Assembly (NCBI GenBank): GCA_046732895.1
Contig: JBKPNZ010000013.1
Location: 1 to 60,955 of the forward strand
Origin: JBKPNZ01 sp046732895
GTDB lineage: Bacteria > Actinomycetota > Thermoleophilia > Solirubrobacterales > 70-9
Length of the DNA: 60,955 nucleotides
Reading direction: 5' to 3'
The position numbers and the translations under genes were made by a program. Shown here in pieces: positions 1-9,915 of the stretch; positions within the stretch are counted from its first letter, which is position 1; each line of letters opens with the position of its first letter. Under the pieces are notes generated by a model. It searched no databases and had not been told where the DNA came from. It saw nothing but the letters and a program-made list of their open reading frames with translations.

Positions 1-1583
<1,583 letters not shown>

Positions 1584-1682
1584 CTCTCTTACCCTCGCTC
1601 GCTCTCCAGACCAGCGGGAGCTGGCCGGGTGGGACCCAGCCAGCTCGTCGCGTGTATCCGTTGTCAGTAGTCGATTTTCCCC

Positions 1683-2327
1683 CTATCGCTTCAGCGGGTA
1701 AACGGGCAGTACCGTTCGCCCGAAGGTCGAGTTGGTGACCGCCGCGAACGAGGCGTACCAGGCCGCTATCGCCGTGGCGATCCCGAAATATCCGCCCCAC
1801 TTGGTGACGGTTTCATGACCGCCGGAATCACCGATTCCGAGCAGCATGAACGTGATCGCCAGCAGGAGGAAAACGAGCGCCACCGCCCCAGTCGTCCGCA
1901 GGGACGCCACGAACATGTAGGTCGTGAAGATCGCCCACGCCCACAGGTAGAGCCCAACCGCGTGGCCGGCATCCGCCTCCGGGATGTCCGCGACGTTGAA
2001 CTGCACCAACACGAAGAACGAAATCCAGAACGCTCCGAATGACGAAAACGCGACCGCACCGAAGGTGTTGCCGGTTCGGAATTCCCACATACCGGCCAGC
2101 AGCTGCGCGATGCCTCCATACGCGAGTGCGAGTCCCAGCACCACCGGCTCACCGGTGGAACTGACCAGTTCGGAGTTGAACATGCTCAGTACGAAAGTGG
2201 TCAGCGCAAAAGCCGCCAGTCCCAGGGGACCGGGATCGGCCGGGACCCACGTGGGGCCCGCCACAACCGTCTCGCGCACCCGCTCCCCCGCGGTGGGCTC
2301 ACGAGGCGGGACTGCTCCAGCCTCCAT
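1683..2327 (-). CDS. satP: GPR1/FUN34/SatP-family acetate transporter
   Basis: Predicted six-helix inner-membrane carrier for acetate/succinate. The N-terminal DPGPLGLAAFALTTF stretch matches the family's NPxPLGL signature (Asp replaces Asn), and regularly spaced hydrophobic segments follow over ~214 residues, the usual length. I chose the ATG at 2327 over an upstream in-frame start at 2387 because GGAGAG sits just ahead of it and the extra 20 residues look like untranslated leader. Gene order satP then acs supports acetate assimilation. Substrate range is inferred from the family and the neighbour. Confidence 0.88.
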   Translation of the reverse strand: MEAGAVPPREPTAGERVRETVVAGPTWVPADPGPLGLAAFALTTFVLSMFNSELVSSTGEPVVLGLALAYGGIAQLLAGMWEFRTGNTFGAVAFSSFGAFWISFFVLVQFNVADIPEADAGHAVGLYLWAWAIFTTYMFVASLRTTGAVALVFLLLAITFMLLGIGDSGGHETVTKWGGYFGIATAIAAWYASFAAVTNSTFGRTVLPVYPLKR

Positions 2328-2464
2328 CGCAACTCTCCTTCCGTCTGCACCCGCCCCCCGCGAGTGCGGGTTAACAGAGTGTTCCAACGCTCCTATTCCC
2401 TGTTCGCGCCTCGCGCAATCCCCCTAAACCTGCCTGTGAAGCCGATTCGACGCCAGCCGGCGCG

Positions 2465-4066
2465 CTACTGACAAAGCGGGCTTCCCAGGGACAGGTCGTC
2501 CGTCGCCAATCCCGATCCCGAGCAGTCTTGAAGCTCGTGCAGGAGTAGGGCGAGGCGGTGCAGGCGGCGCCGTTCGCGGGGTGTCGTCGTCGACGCGAGG
2601 TTGTGCAGTTCGCCCGGGTCGGTGGTCAGGTCGTACTGCTCGATCTCATGGCTCGGCTGACAGAAACCGGTGTCGGGATCCAGCACCGTCCGGTAGTGCA
2701 GTGCGTAGAACGTCTGCGGAGTCCACACGCCCGCGAAGCTGCACGTAGTCCCGCGCCGGCTCGTGCGCTCGTGAATGCTGAACTCGACGAGGAGGCGCCG
2801 CCGATCGGGATAGGAACCCACACCCGTAAGCAGCGGAAGCAGCGAGCGGCCGTCGATCGTGCGGCAGCCATCGGCGGCGGCGCACGGGGCGGCGTGCGCC
2901 AGCTCGAGAATCGTCGGAGCGATGTCGATGTTGGCGGCCGGCTTCGCGATCGCGGAAGGCGTGCGCTCACCAGGGAGCCTCATGATCATGGGCACCCGGA
3001 TCGCCTCCTCGTAGGGGTACTGCTTCGTGTCCGCGAGCCGGTGCTCGCCGTTGAGCAGGCCGTTGTCGGAGGTGAATATGAACACCGTGTCGTTCAGCTC
3101 CCCGGCCCGCTTGACCGCGTCGAAGACGTGGCCGACCGTCCGGTCGACCCCCTTCAGCGCGGCCACGGCGCACGCGTAGTGGCGGTCCACCTCGCGGCGC
3201 CTCGCTCGGGTGAGGCGCGGAAGGCGTTTGATGAAGGGCGGCTTGTCGGCGACGTTGGCCTCGTTGTAGGAGGCCGCGTGAGGCACGTCGATGCGCCTGA
3301 TCAGGTCGTAGTCCCTGGGATCGGGCACCGCCGCCGGGTCGCATTCCCCTCTCGGATCGCTGTGGCTCGCGTGCGGTGCGCGCTCGTCGAGCTCCATGTA
3401 CACGGGGGCGGGGCGCTTCATGTATTGATCGACCGCGCTGACGGCGCGGCGGTCGAGGACCCTGCCGACGTAATCGCGCGGTCGCTGGCCGAATGTTTCG
3501 AGCCGGCCATCGTCGGATGCCTGATAGCCGTAGTAGCGGTCTGCGCCGACGTACGTGAACCAGTGATCCCAACCCGGCGCCGGAGCCGTTGGCATGGGAG
3601 CGGCGCCCTCGTATCCGTTCATGAACTTCCCGAGATGGATCGTCGTGTAGCCGGCATCGCGGAGCCAGACCGGCAGCACGTCGCCGGGCTCCCGCAGCCC
3701 TTCGTAGCCGACGCGGTTCGAGAGGACACCGTGGTTGTGGGCGTAGTCCCCGGTGAAGAGCGATGCTCGCGACGGACAGCAGTCAGGGGTCGTCACGATG
3801 TAGTTGCGGAAGACGCTGCCGTGGCGAGCGAGCAGGCGGTACGTGTTCGGCATCGTGCGAGGCGACGTCTCCGAGAGCGATTGATCGTCGGTCTGGATGA
3901 CGATCACGTTGGGAGCGCTCGGCGCCGCCGTCGGTCCGGGGACCTTCACCTGCGGGTGCACCGGGGCGGCGTGGCCACCACCCTGCCCGGCGGCGACGAG
4001 GAGCGCGCCGAGGCCGATCGCGAGCCCCACCGCGAGCAGAACCACGCGTCCCGGGTTTCCCGCCAC
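2465..4066 (-). CDS. Secreted or membrane-anchored sulfatase
   Basis: Type I sulfatase-fold hydrolase of ~533 residues. An N-terminal hydrophobic stretch (VVLLAVGLAIGLGALLVAA) suggests export or anchoring. The metal-binding start of the fold reads NVIVIQTDDQS, and the formylglycine motif C-x-P-S-R appears as CCPSRASLFTG. A second metal-site block reads FTSDNGLLNGEH. A longer frame begins at 4192 but overlaps the upstream radical SAM gene by about 120 bases. The GTG at 4066, just after that gene's stop, fits better, although no strong ribosome site is visible. Substrate is unknown. A formylglycine-generating enzyme would be needed and is not in this window. Confidence 0.85.
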   Translation of the reverse strand: MAGNPGRVVLLAVGLAIGLGALLVAAGQGGGHAAPVHPQVKVPGPTAAPSAPNVIVIQTDDQSLSETSPRTMPNTYRLLARHGSVFRNYIVTTPDCCPSRASLFTGDYAHNHGVLSNRVGYEGLREPGDVLPVWLRDAGYTTIHLGKFMNGYEGAAPMPTAPAPGWDHWFTYVGADRYYGYQASDDGRLETFGQRPRDYVGRVLDRRAVSAVDQYMKRPAPVYMELDERAPHASHSDPRGECDPAAVPDPRDYDLIRRIDVPHAASYNEANVADKPPFIKRLPRLTRARRREVDRHYACAVAALKGVDRTVGHVFDAVKRAGELNDTVFIFTSDNGLLNGEHRLADTKQYPYEEAIRVPMIMRLPGERTPSAIAKPAANIDIAPTILELAHAAPCAAADGCRTIDGRSLLPLLTGVGSYPDRRRLLVEFSIHERTSRRGTTCSFAGVWTPQTFYALHYRTVLDPDTGFCQPSHEIEQYDLTTDPGELHNLASTTTPRERRRLHRLALLLHELQDCSGSGLATDDLSLGSPLCQ

Positions 4067-4073
4067 GCGGGGA

Positions 4074-5138
4074 TTAGAACAGGCGGACCTGCCTGGCCGG
4101 TCCGTCGATCGTCCGTGGCTCCGCGGAGCCGGGGCGCCGCTGCTTCTCCGGAGCGGAGCGGCGCGGGCGGTCACGTCCGGCCCGACCGACATCGCGCGAG
4201 CGGCGCGCCGACCCTCCTCCGCGCTTCACCAGGGCCTGGAGGCGGCTGCGCTCGTCAGTTCGCATGTATGCGCCGCGCTCGTAGAGCTCCTCGTACAGGG
4301 GCACGAGGTCGGGGCGGTACTGGCGCAGCCAGTCGAACCAGATATCCCGGACCTCGCCCCGCAGGTGAAGCGGCACTCCGGCGATGCTCCGAGCGCCGGC
4401 CTCGCCGGCGATCTCGAGGATCTCTGAGACCTGCTTCGGGTCGTCGTTGACGCCGGGGATCAGCGGAGCGATGAGCACGCCCGTCGGCACGCCGGCGCGC
4501 ACGAGCTCGCCGACGGCCTCCAGGCGCTTGCGTGGATGCGGCGTGTGCGGCTCGGTCGCGCGCCAGGCCTTCTCGTCGATCGTCGGGATCGAGAGATTCG
4601 CCGTGAAGTCGGTGCGCTCGACGAGCTCGCGGAAGAGCGGCAGGTCGCGGAGCAAGAGCGGCGACTTGGTGAGCACGGAGCACGGATTCGCAAAGTCGCG
4701 CATCGCCTCCCAGATCCCCGGCAGGAGCCGGTAGCGGCCCTCGACCCACTGGTAGGGGTCTGTGTTGGTGCCGAGCGCAACGTGGTCGCCCTTCCAGGAG
4801 CGCCGGCCCAGCTCGGCGCGTACGAGCTCCGGGACGTTCACCTTGACGACGATCTTGCGCTCGAAGTCCTCGCGAGCGTTGAAATCGAGATACGTGTGGG
4901 TGGGGCGGGCGAAACAGTAAACGCACGCATGGCTGCATCCTCTGTACGGATTGATCGTGAACCGGAACGGCATGCGCGAGCGCTTCGGCACCTCGTTGAT
5001 CGCCGAGCGTGCGTTGACCTCAAGGAAACGGATGCCGAGGGCCTCCGGTGCGTCGAAGGTTCGCACCGTGGCGGGGTCGCGAAACCCCGGGAGCCGCTCC
5101 CCTTCCTCGGCTTCGATCGTCAAGTTATCCCAGCGCAT
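4074..5138 (-). CDS. Rv2578c-family radical SAM protein
   Basis: Radical SAM enzyme of ~354 residues with the 4Fe-4S motif C-x3-C-x2-C in YRGCSHACVYCFARP, preceded by the NPYRGC signature shared by SplB-like proteins and the mycobacterial Rv2578c family. The reaction is not established for this family. I start it at the ATG at 5138; a GTG at 5156 would put the LexA box inside the coding region. Because the box ends one base before this ATG, the transcript is probably leaderless. DNA-damage control is inferred from the box. Family call firm, function unknown. Confidence 0.88.
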   Translation of the reverse strand: MRWDNLTIEAEEGERLPGFRDPATVRTFDAPEALGIRFLEVNARSAINEVPKRSRMPFRFTINPYRGCSHACVYCFARPTHTYLDFNAREDFERKIVVKVNVPELVRAELGRRSWKGDHVALGTNTDPYQWVEGRYRLLPGIWEAMRDFANPCSVLTKSPLLLRDLPLFRELVERTDFTANLSIPTIDEKAWRATEPHTPHPRKRLEAVGELVRAGVPTGVLIAPLIPGVNDDPKQVSEILEIAGEAGARSIAGVPLHLRGEVRDIWFDWLRQYRPDLVPLYEELYERGAYMRTDERSRLQALVKRGGGSARRSRDVGRAGRDRPRRSAPEKQRRPGSAEPRTIDGPARQVRLF

Positions 5139-5139
5139 A

Positions 5140-5153
5140 CGAACACATGTTCG
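5140..5153. promoter_or_regulatory. LexA (SOS) box at the radical SAM gene
   Basis: CGAACACATGTTCG is a perfect CGAAC-N4-GTTCG palindrome, matching the Gram-positive/actinobacterial SOS box. Its core is identical to the box in front of lexA at 21248 (ACAT spacer included). It sits directly against the ATG of the downstream radical SAM gene, where bound LexA would block a leaderless promoter. Confidence 0.85.
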
Positions 5154-5179
5154 CACACTCGGCGGACGTCAAACAGGCG

Positions 5180-6211
5180 TCAGCGGCCGTCGAGCTCCAG
5201 CTCCGCCGGGGTCAGCTCGAGGTCGACGGCGTCGCCGCCTCTGAGGACCGTGAGGCGGACCGGAGTCCCGATGAGCTCGGCGACCATCATGCGCTGCAGG
5301 TCCGTCGCGTCCTCGACTGCAGCGCCGTCGAGCTCCACGATCACGTCCTCGGCGCGGACCCCCGCGCGATCGGCGGGGCTCCCGTCGAGCACCTCGACGA
5401 CCTCCACCCCACTCCGCCTGCCGAAGCGCCGGTGAGCCTGCGGAGGCAGCGGACGCGGACCGCCGGCGATGCCGACGTAGGCGCGGCGTACGCGGCCCTC
5501 GCTCATCAGCGAGCCGATGATGCTCCGCGTCGAGGCGTTGATCGGCACGGCAAGGCCAAGGCCGATGCCGGCAACGGCCGTGTTCACGCCGACGACGTGG
5601 CCGCGCCCGTCGACGAGCGCGCCACCGGAGTTCCCGGGGTTGAGAGCAGCATCGGTCTGGATCACGTTGTCGATGATCCGCACCCCGCCGCGCGCCCGAG
5701 CGGGAAGCGCACGCCCGAGCGCCGAGACGACACCCGCCGTCACCGAGCCGGCAAAGCCGTTCGGATTGCCGATCGCGACCACGAGCTGGCCGACGCGCAG
5801 GGCGTCGGCGTCGCCGAGCTCGGCGGGCACCAGGCCGCCGTCCTCGGTCCGCACGATCGCGAGATCGGAGAGCGGATCGCGGCCGACCACCTCGAAGCGG
5901 AGGTCCCGCCCGTCGGCGAAGGTGGCGCGACCGGTCCCCTGCGGGGAGCCGACGACGTGCGCATTCGTGAGGACGAAGCCGTCGTGGGTCAGGACCACGC
6001 CGCTTCCGGCGCCGGCCTGGACCATCCCGCGCCGCGTGCGTCGTTGCACCCGCAGGCTCGCGACGCTCGGAGAGATGCGCTCGGCAACGGCCGAGACCGT
6101 GCGCGAGTAGGCGTCGAGCGCCTCGGCGTCGACGTCACGCCGAGCCCCATCGCTCGCAGCGGCAGGTTGACCTTCCGCTGCGGCGCCTTCGACGAGCCGC
6201 AGCAATGCCAT
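5180..6211 (-). CDS. HtrA/DegP-like trypsin-fold protease with PDZ domain
   Basis: Serine protease of ~343 residues. The catalytic triad is readable as His in LTNAHVVGS, Asp in DPLSDLAIVRT and Ser in NPGNSGGALVD. A C-terminal PDZ domain occupies roughly residues 240-340 (GVEVVEVLDGSPADRAGVRAEDVI). Unlike most actinobacterial HtrA proteins it shows no signal peptide or membrane helix, so it may act in the cytoplasm. The ATG at 6211 overlaps the stop of the upstream dioxygenase gene (TGATG), implying coupled translation. A longer frame to 6298 would run into that gene and is less likely. Confidence 0.9.
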   Translation of the reverse strand: MALLRLVEGAAAEGQPAAASDGARRDVDAEALDAYSRTVSAVAERISPSVASLRVQRRTRRGMVQAGAGSGVVLTHDGFVLTNAHVVGSPQGTGRATFADGRDLRFEVVGRDPLSDLAIVRTEDGGLVPAELGDADALRVGQLVVAIGNPNGFAGSVTAGVVSALGRALPARARGGVRIIDNVIQTDAALNPGNSGGALVDGRGHVVGVNTAVAGIGLGLAVPINASTRSIIGSLMSEGRVRRAYVGIAGGPRPLPPQAHRRFGRRSGVEVVEVLDGSPADRAGVRAEDVIVELDGAAVEDATDLQRMMVAELIGTPVRLTVLRGGDAVDLELTPAELELDGR

Positions 6212-7140
6212 CAGCCGCTCGGCTCTCCGGCGACTTGCCGCGGGTTCTCGATCGGAGTCAGAATGGCCTCGATCTCCTCGCGGCGGTCCTCCAGCCACGG
6301 CGGCAGGACAAGTGTCTCGCCCAGATGGTCGGGATCCTCGTCCGCGGCGAAGCCGGGGCTGAAGGTCGCCAGCTCGAACAGCACACCGCTCGGCTCGCGG
6401 AAGTAGATGGAGTGGAACCAGAACCGGTCGATCACCGGGGTCGGGCTGGCGCCCGCCTTGATCACCCGCTCCCGCCAGGCCTCGTGCTCGTCATCGAGCG
6501 AGGCCCACGCAATGTGGTGGACCGACCCGGCACCCTGGATGTTGCGCTCGCCCGGCGGGTCGTCGTAGGCATACGTCCCACCGCGGCGCTCGCCTCGGGC
6601 CTCCCAGCCGTCGTCGCGAGACTCGAACGCAAGGGCCTCCTCCAGGAGGGGCCACGAGCGCTCGGGGTCCGACGCGTACGCGCGCACGCCGTCGAAACCG
6701 TGCAGGGCAAGCTCGGCCGGGACCTCGGGATGCTCCGCGATCAGCGGCTCATCGCCGCTCGCGTCCACCCGCAGCTCGTGCTCGAGGCCCTCGAAGTCGC
6801 GGAACCGAAGCCGATCGCCCTCGCGCTCGCTCTCGTAGCCCTCACCCCCGAGCCGCTCGGCCCAGAAATCGAGTGATTCGGCGGAGCCGACGCGCCACAG
6901 GATCCTGTGGACGGCGCCATCCCCGGCCCGGCCCGGTGCGGCGTCCGGGAACTCGAAGAAGGTCAGGTCGGTGCCCGGACTCCCCTTCTCGTCGGCGTAG
7001 AAGAGGTGGTAGACGCTCGGCTGGTCCTGGTTGACAGTCTTCTTGACCATCCGCAGCCCCAGTACGCGTGCGTAGAAGTCGACGTTGCGCCTGGCGTCGG
7101 CCGTTATGCACGTGATGTGGTGAATCCCTTCGAGTCGCAT
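6211..7140 (-). CDS. VOC-family ring-cleaving dioxygenase (MhqO-like)
   Basis: A 309-residue vicinal-oxygen-chelate protein with two glyoxalase-like halves. The opening GIHHITCITADARRNVDFY, the second-half GSVHHIAWAS and the ending FREPSGVLFELATFSPGFA are the metal-ligand blocks (His, His, Glu) of the MhqA/MhqO hydroquinone/catechol dioxygenases. It probably opens hydroquinone-type rings using Fe(II). It is coupled to the downstream HtrA-like gene and diverges from the aminotransferase gene at 7264. The exact aromatic substrate cannot be read from the sequence. Confidence 0.87.
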   Translation of the reverse strand: MRLEGIHHITCITADARRNVDFYARVLGLRMVKKTVNQDQPSVYHLFYADEKGSPGTDLTFFEFPDAAPGRAGDGAVHRILWRVGSAESLDFWAERLGGEGYESEREGDRLRFRDFEGLEHELRVDASGDEPLIAEHPEVPAELALHGFDGVRAYASDPERSWPLLEEALAFESRDDGWEARGERRGGTYAYDDPPGERNIQGAGSVHHIAWASLDDEHEAWRERVIKAGASPTPVIDRFWFHSIYFREPSGVLFELATFSPGFAADEDPDHLGETLVLPPWLEDRREEIEAILTPIENPRQVAGEPSG

Positions 7141-7263
7141 GACTCCAATCTACAAACCCGTGGCCGTCGGCCCTCGCGGCCGCCTTCCGTCCCGCTACGC
7201 TCGCGTCATGGAGGAACGGCGCGAGCAGGAAGCACGCGCGCGAATCAGGGAGAACCGCCACCC

Positions 7264-8658
7264 ATGACAGTCGAGACGCAGTCCACGAAAAGCCCAGCGG
7301 CAATCGACCGCGCCCGCATCAAGGAGCTCACGGATCGCGAGCTGGCGAAGCTCGCTGAGAGCACGCCACAGTCCAAGGCTCGCTACGAGCGGGCGGTGAA
7401 GGTCATGCCCGGCGGCGTGCCCTCGTCGTTCCAAGAGAACGATCCGTGGCCGGTCTACATCGAGCGCGGCCAGGGGTCCCGAGTGTGGGACGTGGACGGC
7501 AGCGAGTACGTCGACTTCCACAACGGGTTCGGCGTCATGTGCGCGGGCCACGCCAACCCGGCGATCGGCGCGGCCGTCAAGGCCCGGGTCGACATGGGCA
7601 CCCACTTCGCAGCTCCGACCGACGGCTCGATCGTCGTCGCCGAGGAGCTCCAGCGCCGCTTCGGCCTGCCGCAGTGGCGCTTCACGAACTCGGGAACCGA
7701 ATCGACGATGGACGCGGTCCATCTCGCGCGCGGCGCCACGGGTCGCGACGTGATCCTCAAGATCGAGGGCTCATATCACGGCCATCACGACGCGGTGATG
7801 GTCTCCGTCTACCCGGCCCTGGAGGATCTCGGCGAGCGCGACGACCCGCGCTCGGTGCCCTATGGCGCCGGCTACCCGCGGGCGCTGACCGACCTGACTC
7901 GCGCGGTGCCGTTCAACGACGGCGACGCGCTCGCGAGCGTCCTCAGCAAGCTCGAGGGACAGGTGGCCGGGCTGATCATGGAGCCGTTCATGATGAACAT
8001 CAACATCATCCCCCCGGTCGCCGGCTACCTCGAGCGCGTGCGTGAGCTGACGGCCGCACACGGCGTGAAGCTGATCTTCGACGAGGTGAAGACCGGCGCC
8101 ACGATCGCCTACGGAGGCGCGACCAGGCGCTTCGGCGTCGAGCCGGACATCATCACCCTGGCGAAGGCCGTATGCGGCGGCTATCCCGGCGGCGCCATCG
8201 GCATGCGCGACGACCTCGCCGCGCTCGTCGCCGACGGGACGATCCATCAGTACGGCACCTTCAACGGCAACCCGCTGGTCATGGCGGCTGCCCAGGCGGC
8301 CCTCACCGAGGTGCTGACCGAGGATGTGTATCCCCGGCTCGAAGCGACGAACCACCGGCTCAAGGCCGGCTGCAGCGAGCTGATCGACCGTTACGGGTTG
8401 CCGGCCTACACCGACGGCATGGGCGCCAAGGGATGCGTGATCTTCTCGGCGGAGCCGCTGCGCGAGTATCGCGACTATCTGACCAAGGTCGACGGGGAGC
8501 TTTCAACCCTGGCCTGGCTCTACCACATGAATCACGGCATCTTCATGACGCCGGGCGTCGAGGAGGAGTGGACGCTTTCGATCGCTCACTCCGACGAGGA
8601 CGTGGAGCGCTATCTGAACGCGTTCGAGACGTTCGCGCAGGACGTCACGGCCGGATAG
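7264..8658 (+). CDS. Class III PLP aminotransferase (glutamate-1-semialdehyde aminomutase-like)
   Basis: A 464-residue fold-type I PLP enzyme. The GSA-aminomutase-like opening RYERAVKVMPGGVPSSF, the Asp in LIFDEVKTG and the Schiff-base lysine in TLAKAVCGGYPGGAIG are present. I place the start at the ATG at 7264 behind GGAGAA; the open frame extends further upstream but crosses the divergent promoter region. No haem-synthesis neighbours are visible, so it may be an amine or amino-acid transaminase rather than HemL itself. Confidence 0.86.
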   Translation: MTVETQSTKSPAAIDRARIKELTDRELAKLAESTPQSKARYERAVKVMPGGVPSSFQENDPWPVYIERGQGSRVWDVDGSEYVDFHNGFGVMCAGHANPAIGAAVKARVDMGTHFAAPTDGSIVVAEELQRRFGLPQWRFTNSGTESTMDAVHLARGATGRDVILKIEGSYHGHHDAVMVSVYPALEDLGERDDPRSVPYGAGYPRALTDLTRAVPFNDGDALASVLSKLEGQVAGLIMEPFMMNINIIPPVAGYLERVRELTAAHGVKLIFDEVKTGATIAYGGATRRFGVEPDIITLAKAVCGGYPGGAIGMRDDLAALVADGTIHQYGTFNGNPLVMAAAQAALTEVLTEDVYPRLEATNHRLKAGCSELIDRYGLPAYTDGMGAKGCVIFSAEPLREYRDYLTKVDGELSTLAWLYHMNHGIFMTPGVEEEWTLSIAHSDEDVERYLNAFETFAQDVTAG

Positions 8659-8694
8659 CGGTCCCTATTCAGCGATAAGAGACGGAGAATCCGC

Positions 8695-9075
8695 TCAGCC
8701 GAGCGCTGCCCGCGCCGACTCGAGGTCGTCGGTCGCGATCACCAGCTTGACCCCGCCATAGGTCGTGTAGGCGAGCTCGATGTTCACGCTCGCCTCGCCC
8801 AAGGTCCGGGCCAGCTCGCCGAGCGTGCCCGGGCGATCGTCGACGTCGACCACGAGTACCTCGCGCTCGTCGGCGACCCCCAGGCCGGCCTCCTCGAGCG
8901 CCTCGTGGGCACGGTGGGCGGCATCATCGGCGACGAGGACGTGGATGACGCCAGTGCCCTCGCCGGTCATCGCACACATCCCCTGGATGTTGATCCCCGC
9001 GCTTCCCAGCGCCTCGCCCAACCGCGCCAGCTCACCGGGCCGGTCCGAGAGGATCACTGTCAGGTCGGTGGCCAC
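8695..9075 (-). CDS. Tandem ACT-domain protein
   Basis: A 126-residue protein made almost entirely of two ACT-like domains: residues 1-65 (DLTVILSDRPGELARLGEAL) and 70-126 (VLVVDVDDRPGTLGELARTL). Each opens with the D-R-P-G-x-L ligand-loop motif. It probably senses a small amino-acid-like ligand and has no catalytic domain. The GTG start at 9075 follows a clear AGGAGG. It converges on the aminotransferase gene; a link between the two is unproven. Confidence 0.82.
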   Translation of the reverse strand: MATDLTVILSDRPGELARLGEALGSAGINIQGMCAMTGEGTGVIHVLVADDAAHRAHEALEEAGLGVADEREVLVVDVDDRPGTLGELARTLGEASVNIELAYTTYGGVKLVIATDDLESARAALG

Positions 9076-9223
9076 TTGACCTCCTGACGCAGCCTAACGT
9101 TCCCGAGCGGGACGCGGTCTACCCTCTGCGCATAGCGCAGAGGGATCGCGCTGGGCGCTCGCGACCGACGCTGATTCCTGGCGGGGCGTAGTCTTCCCCA
9201 CGCATGGATGCGAACGCGTACGG

Positions 9224-9847
9224 GTGCCACGGATGACGCCCGCGTCGAATCAGCATCGCCACAACGGCGACGAGGGCGTCGTCGTTCCACTGCGGCGAAC
9301 CGGGAATCAGATCCCAGACAGCCCCGTCGCCTTCGACCCCGCCGCCGAGCGCGATCGCCTTACCGGTCTTCCGGCGCTTACGCGCTTCAAGGACGCCCTG
9401 CGCGGTGCCGCCCACCGGCGTCGTGGCGGCGAGCATCCGTGGGTGGCCGCCGCGGGCCTCGACGGGACCGACTCGATCGCCGAGAGCTACAGCCCGGAGG
9501 CCGTCGACGTCCTGCTGCGTGCCATCGCCGATCGGCTTCGCGAGTCGCTGCGAGGCGGCGACCAGCTGGCGCGAACGGACAGATTCGAGTTCGGTTTGAT
9601 CGTCGACGCCCCATTCGGCGACGAGGTGACTGCCGCGCTCGATCGCGTGGCGCGTGAGATCAGAGAGCTGATCGCCGCGGATCGCCGCTGGGACGGCGCC
9701 GTGCTCAGCATCGGCATCGCGCCCCTCTGGTCCGAGGCACCGGCCGTCGCCCTCGACCACGCACGGGAAGCGCTGCAGCACTCCCGCGAGCGCCGCCCGG
9801 GCTCCGTGTCCGTGTCGACTTCGGGGCCGCCGCCGAGGGGTGGCTGA
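9224..9847 (+). CDS. Degenerate GGDEF-domain protein
   Basis: About 207 residues from a GTG at 9224, with an alternative ATG at 9233. The N-terminal half carries DRLTGLPALTRFKDAL, the entry motif of diguanylate cyclase domains. Where the GG[DE]EF active site should lie the sequence reads TDRFEFGLIV, so catalysis is not expected. The rest of the fold (VLSIGIAP, then an ALDHAREALQHSR helix) is recognisable. It may act as a c-di-GMP or nucleotide sensor or as a structural partner. No neighbour makes its target evident. Confidence 0.68.
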   Translation: MPRMTPASNQHRHNGDEGVVVPLRRTGNQIPDSPVAFDPAAERDRLTGLPALTRFKDALRGAAHRRRGGEHPWVAAAGLDGTDSIAESYSPEAVDVLLRAIADRLRESLRGGDQLARTDRFEFGLIVDAPFGDEVTAALDRVAREIRELIAADRRWDGAVLSIGIAPLWSEAPAVALDHAREALQHSRERRPGSVSVSTSGPPPRGG

Positions 9848-9915
9848 GGCGCCGATCGCGCCCGGGCGGAGCAACCCCCGGGTATGCCACACCCGAGCGG
9901 GTAGCCTGAATCTCG

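Noticed and set aside
4067..4192. Longer sulfatase start
   Set aside because: It would overlap the radical SAM gene by about 120 bases and adds a low-complexity stretch before the export signal.
2558..4450. A 630-codon plus-strand frame opposite the sulfatase and radical SAM genes
   Set aside because: It spans two recognisable genes on the other strand and has no motif or ribosome site.
6907..7263. Upstream extension of the aminotransferase frame
   Set aside because: It overlaps the divergent dioxygenase gene, and the ATG at 7264 has a good ribosome site.
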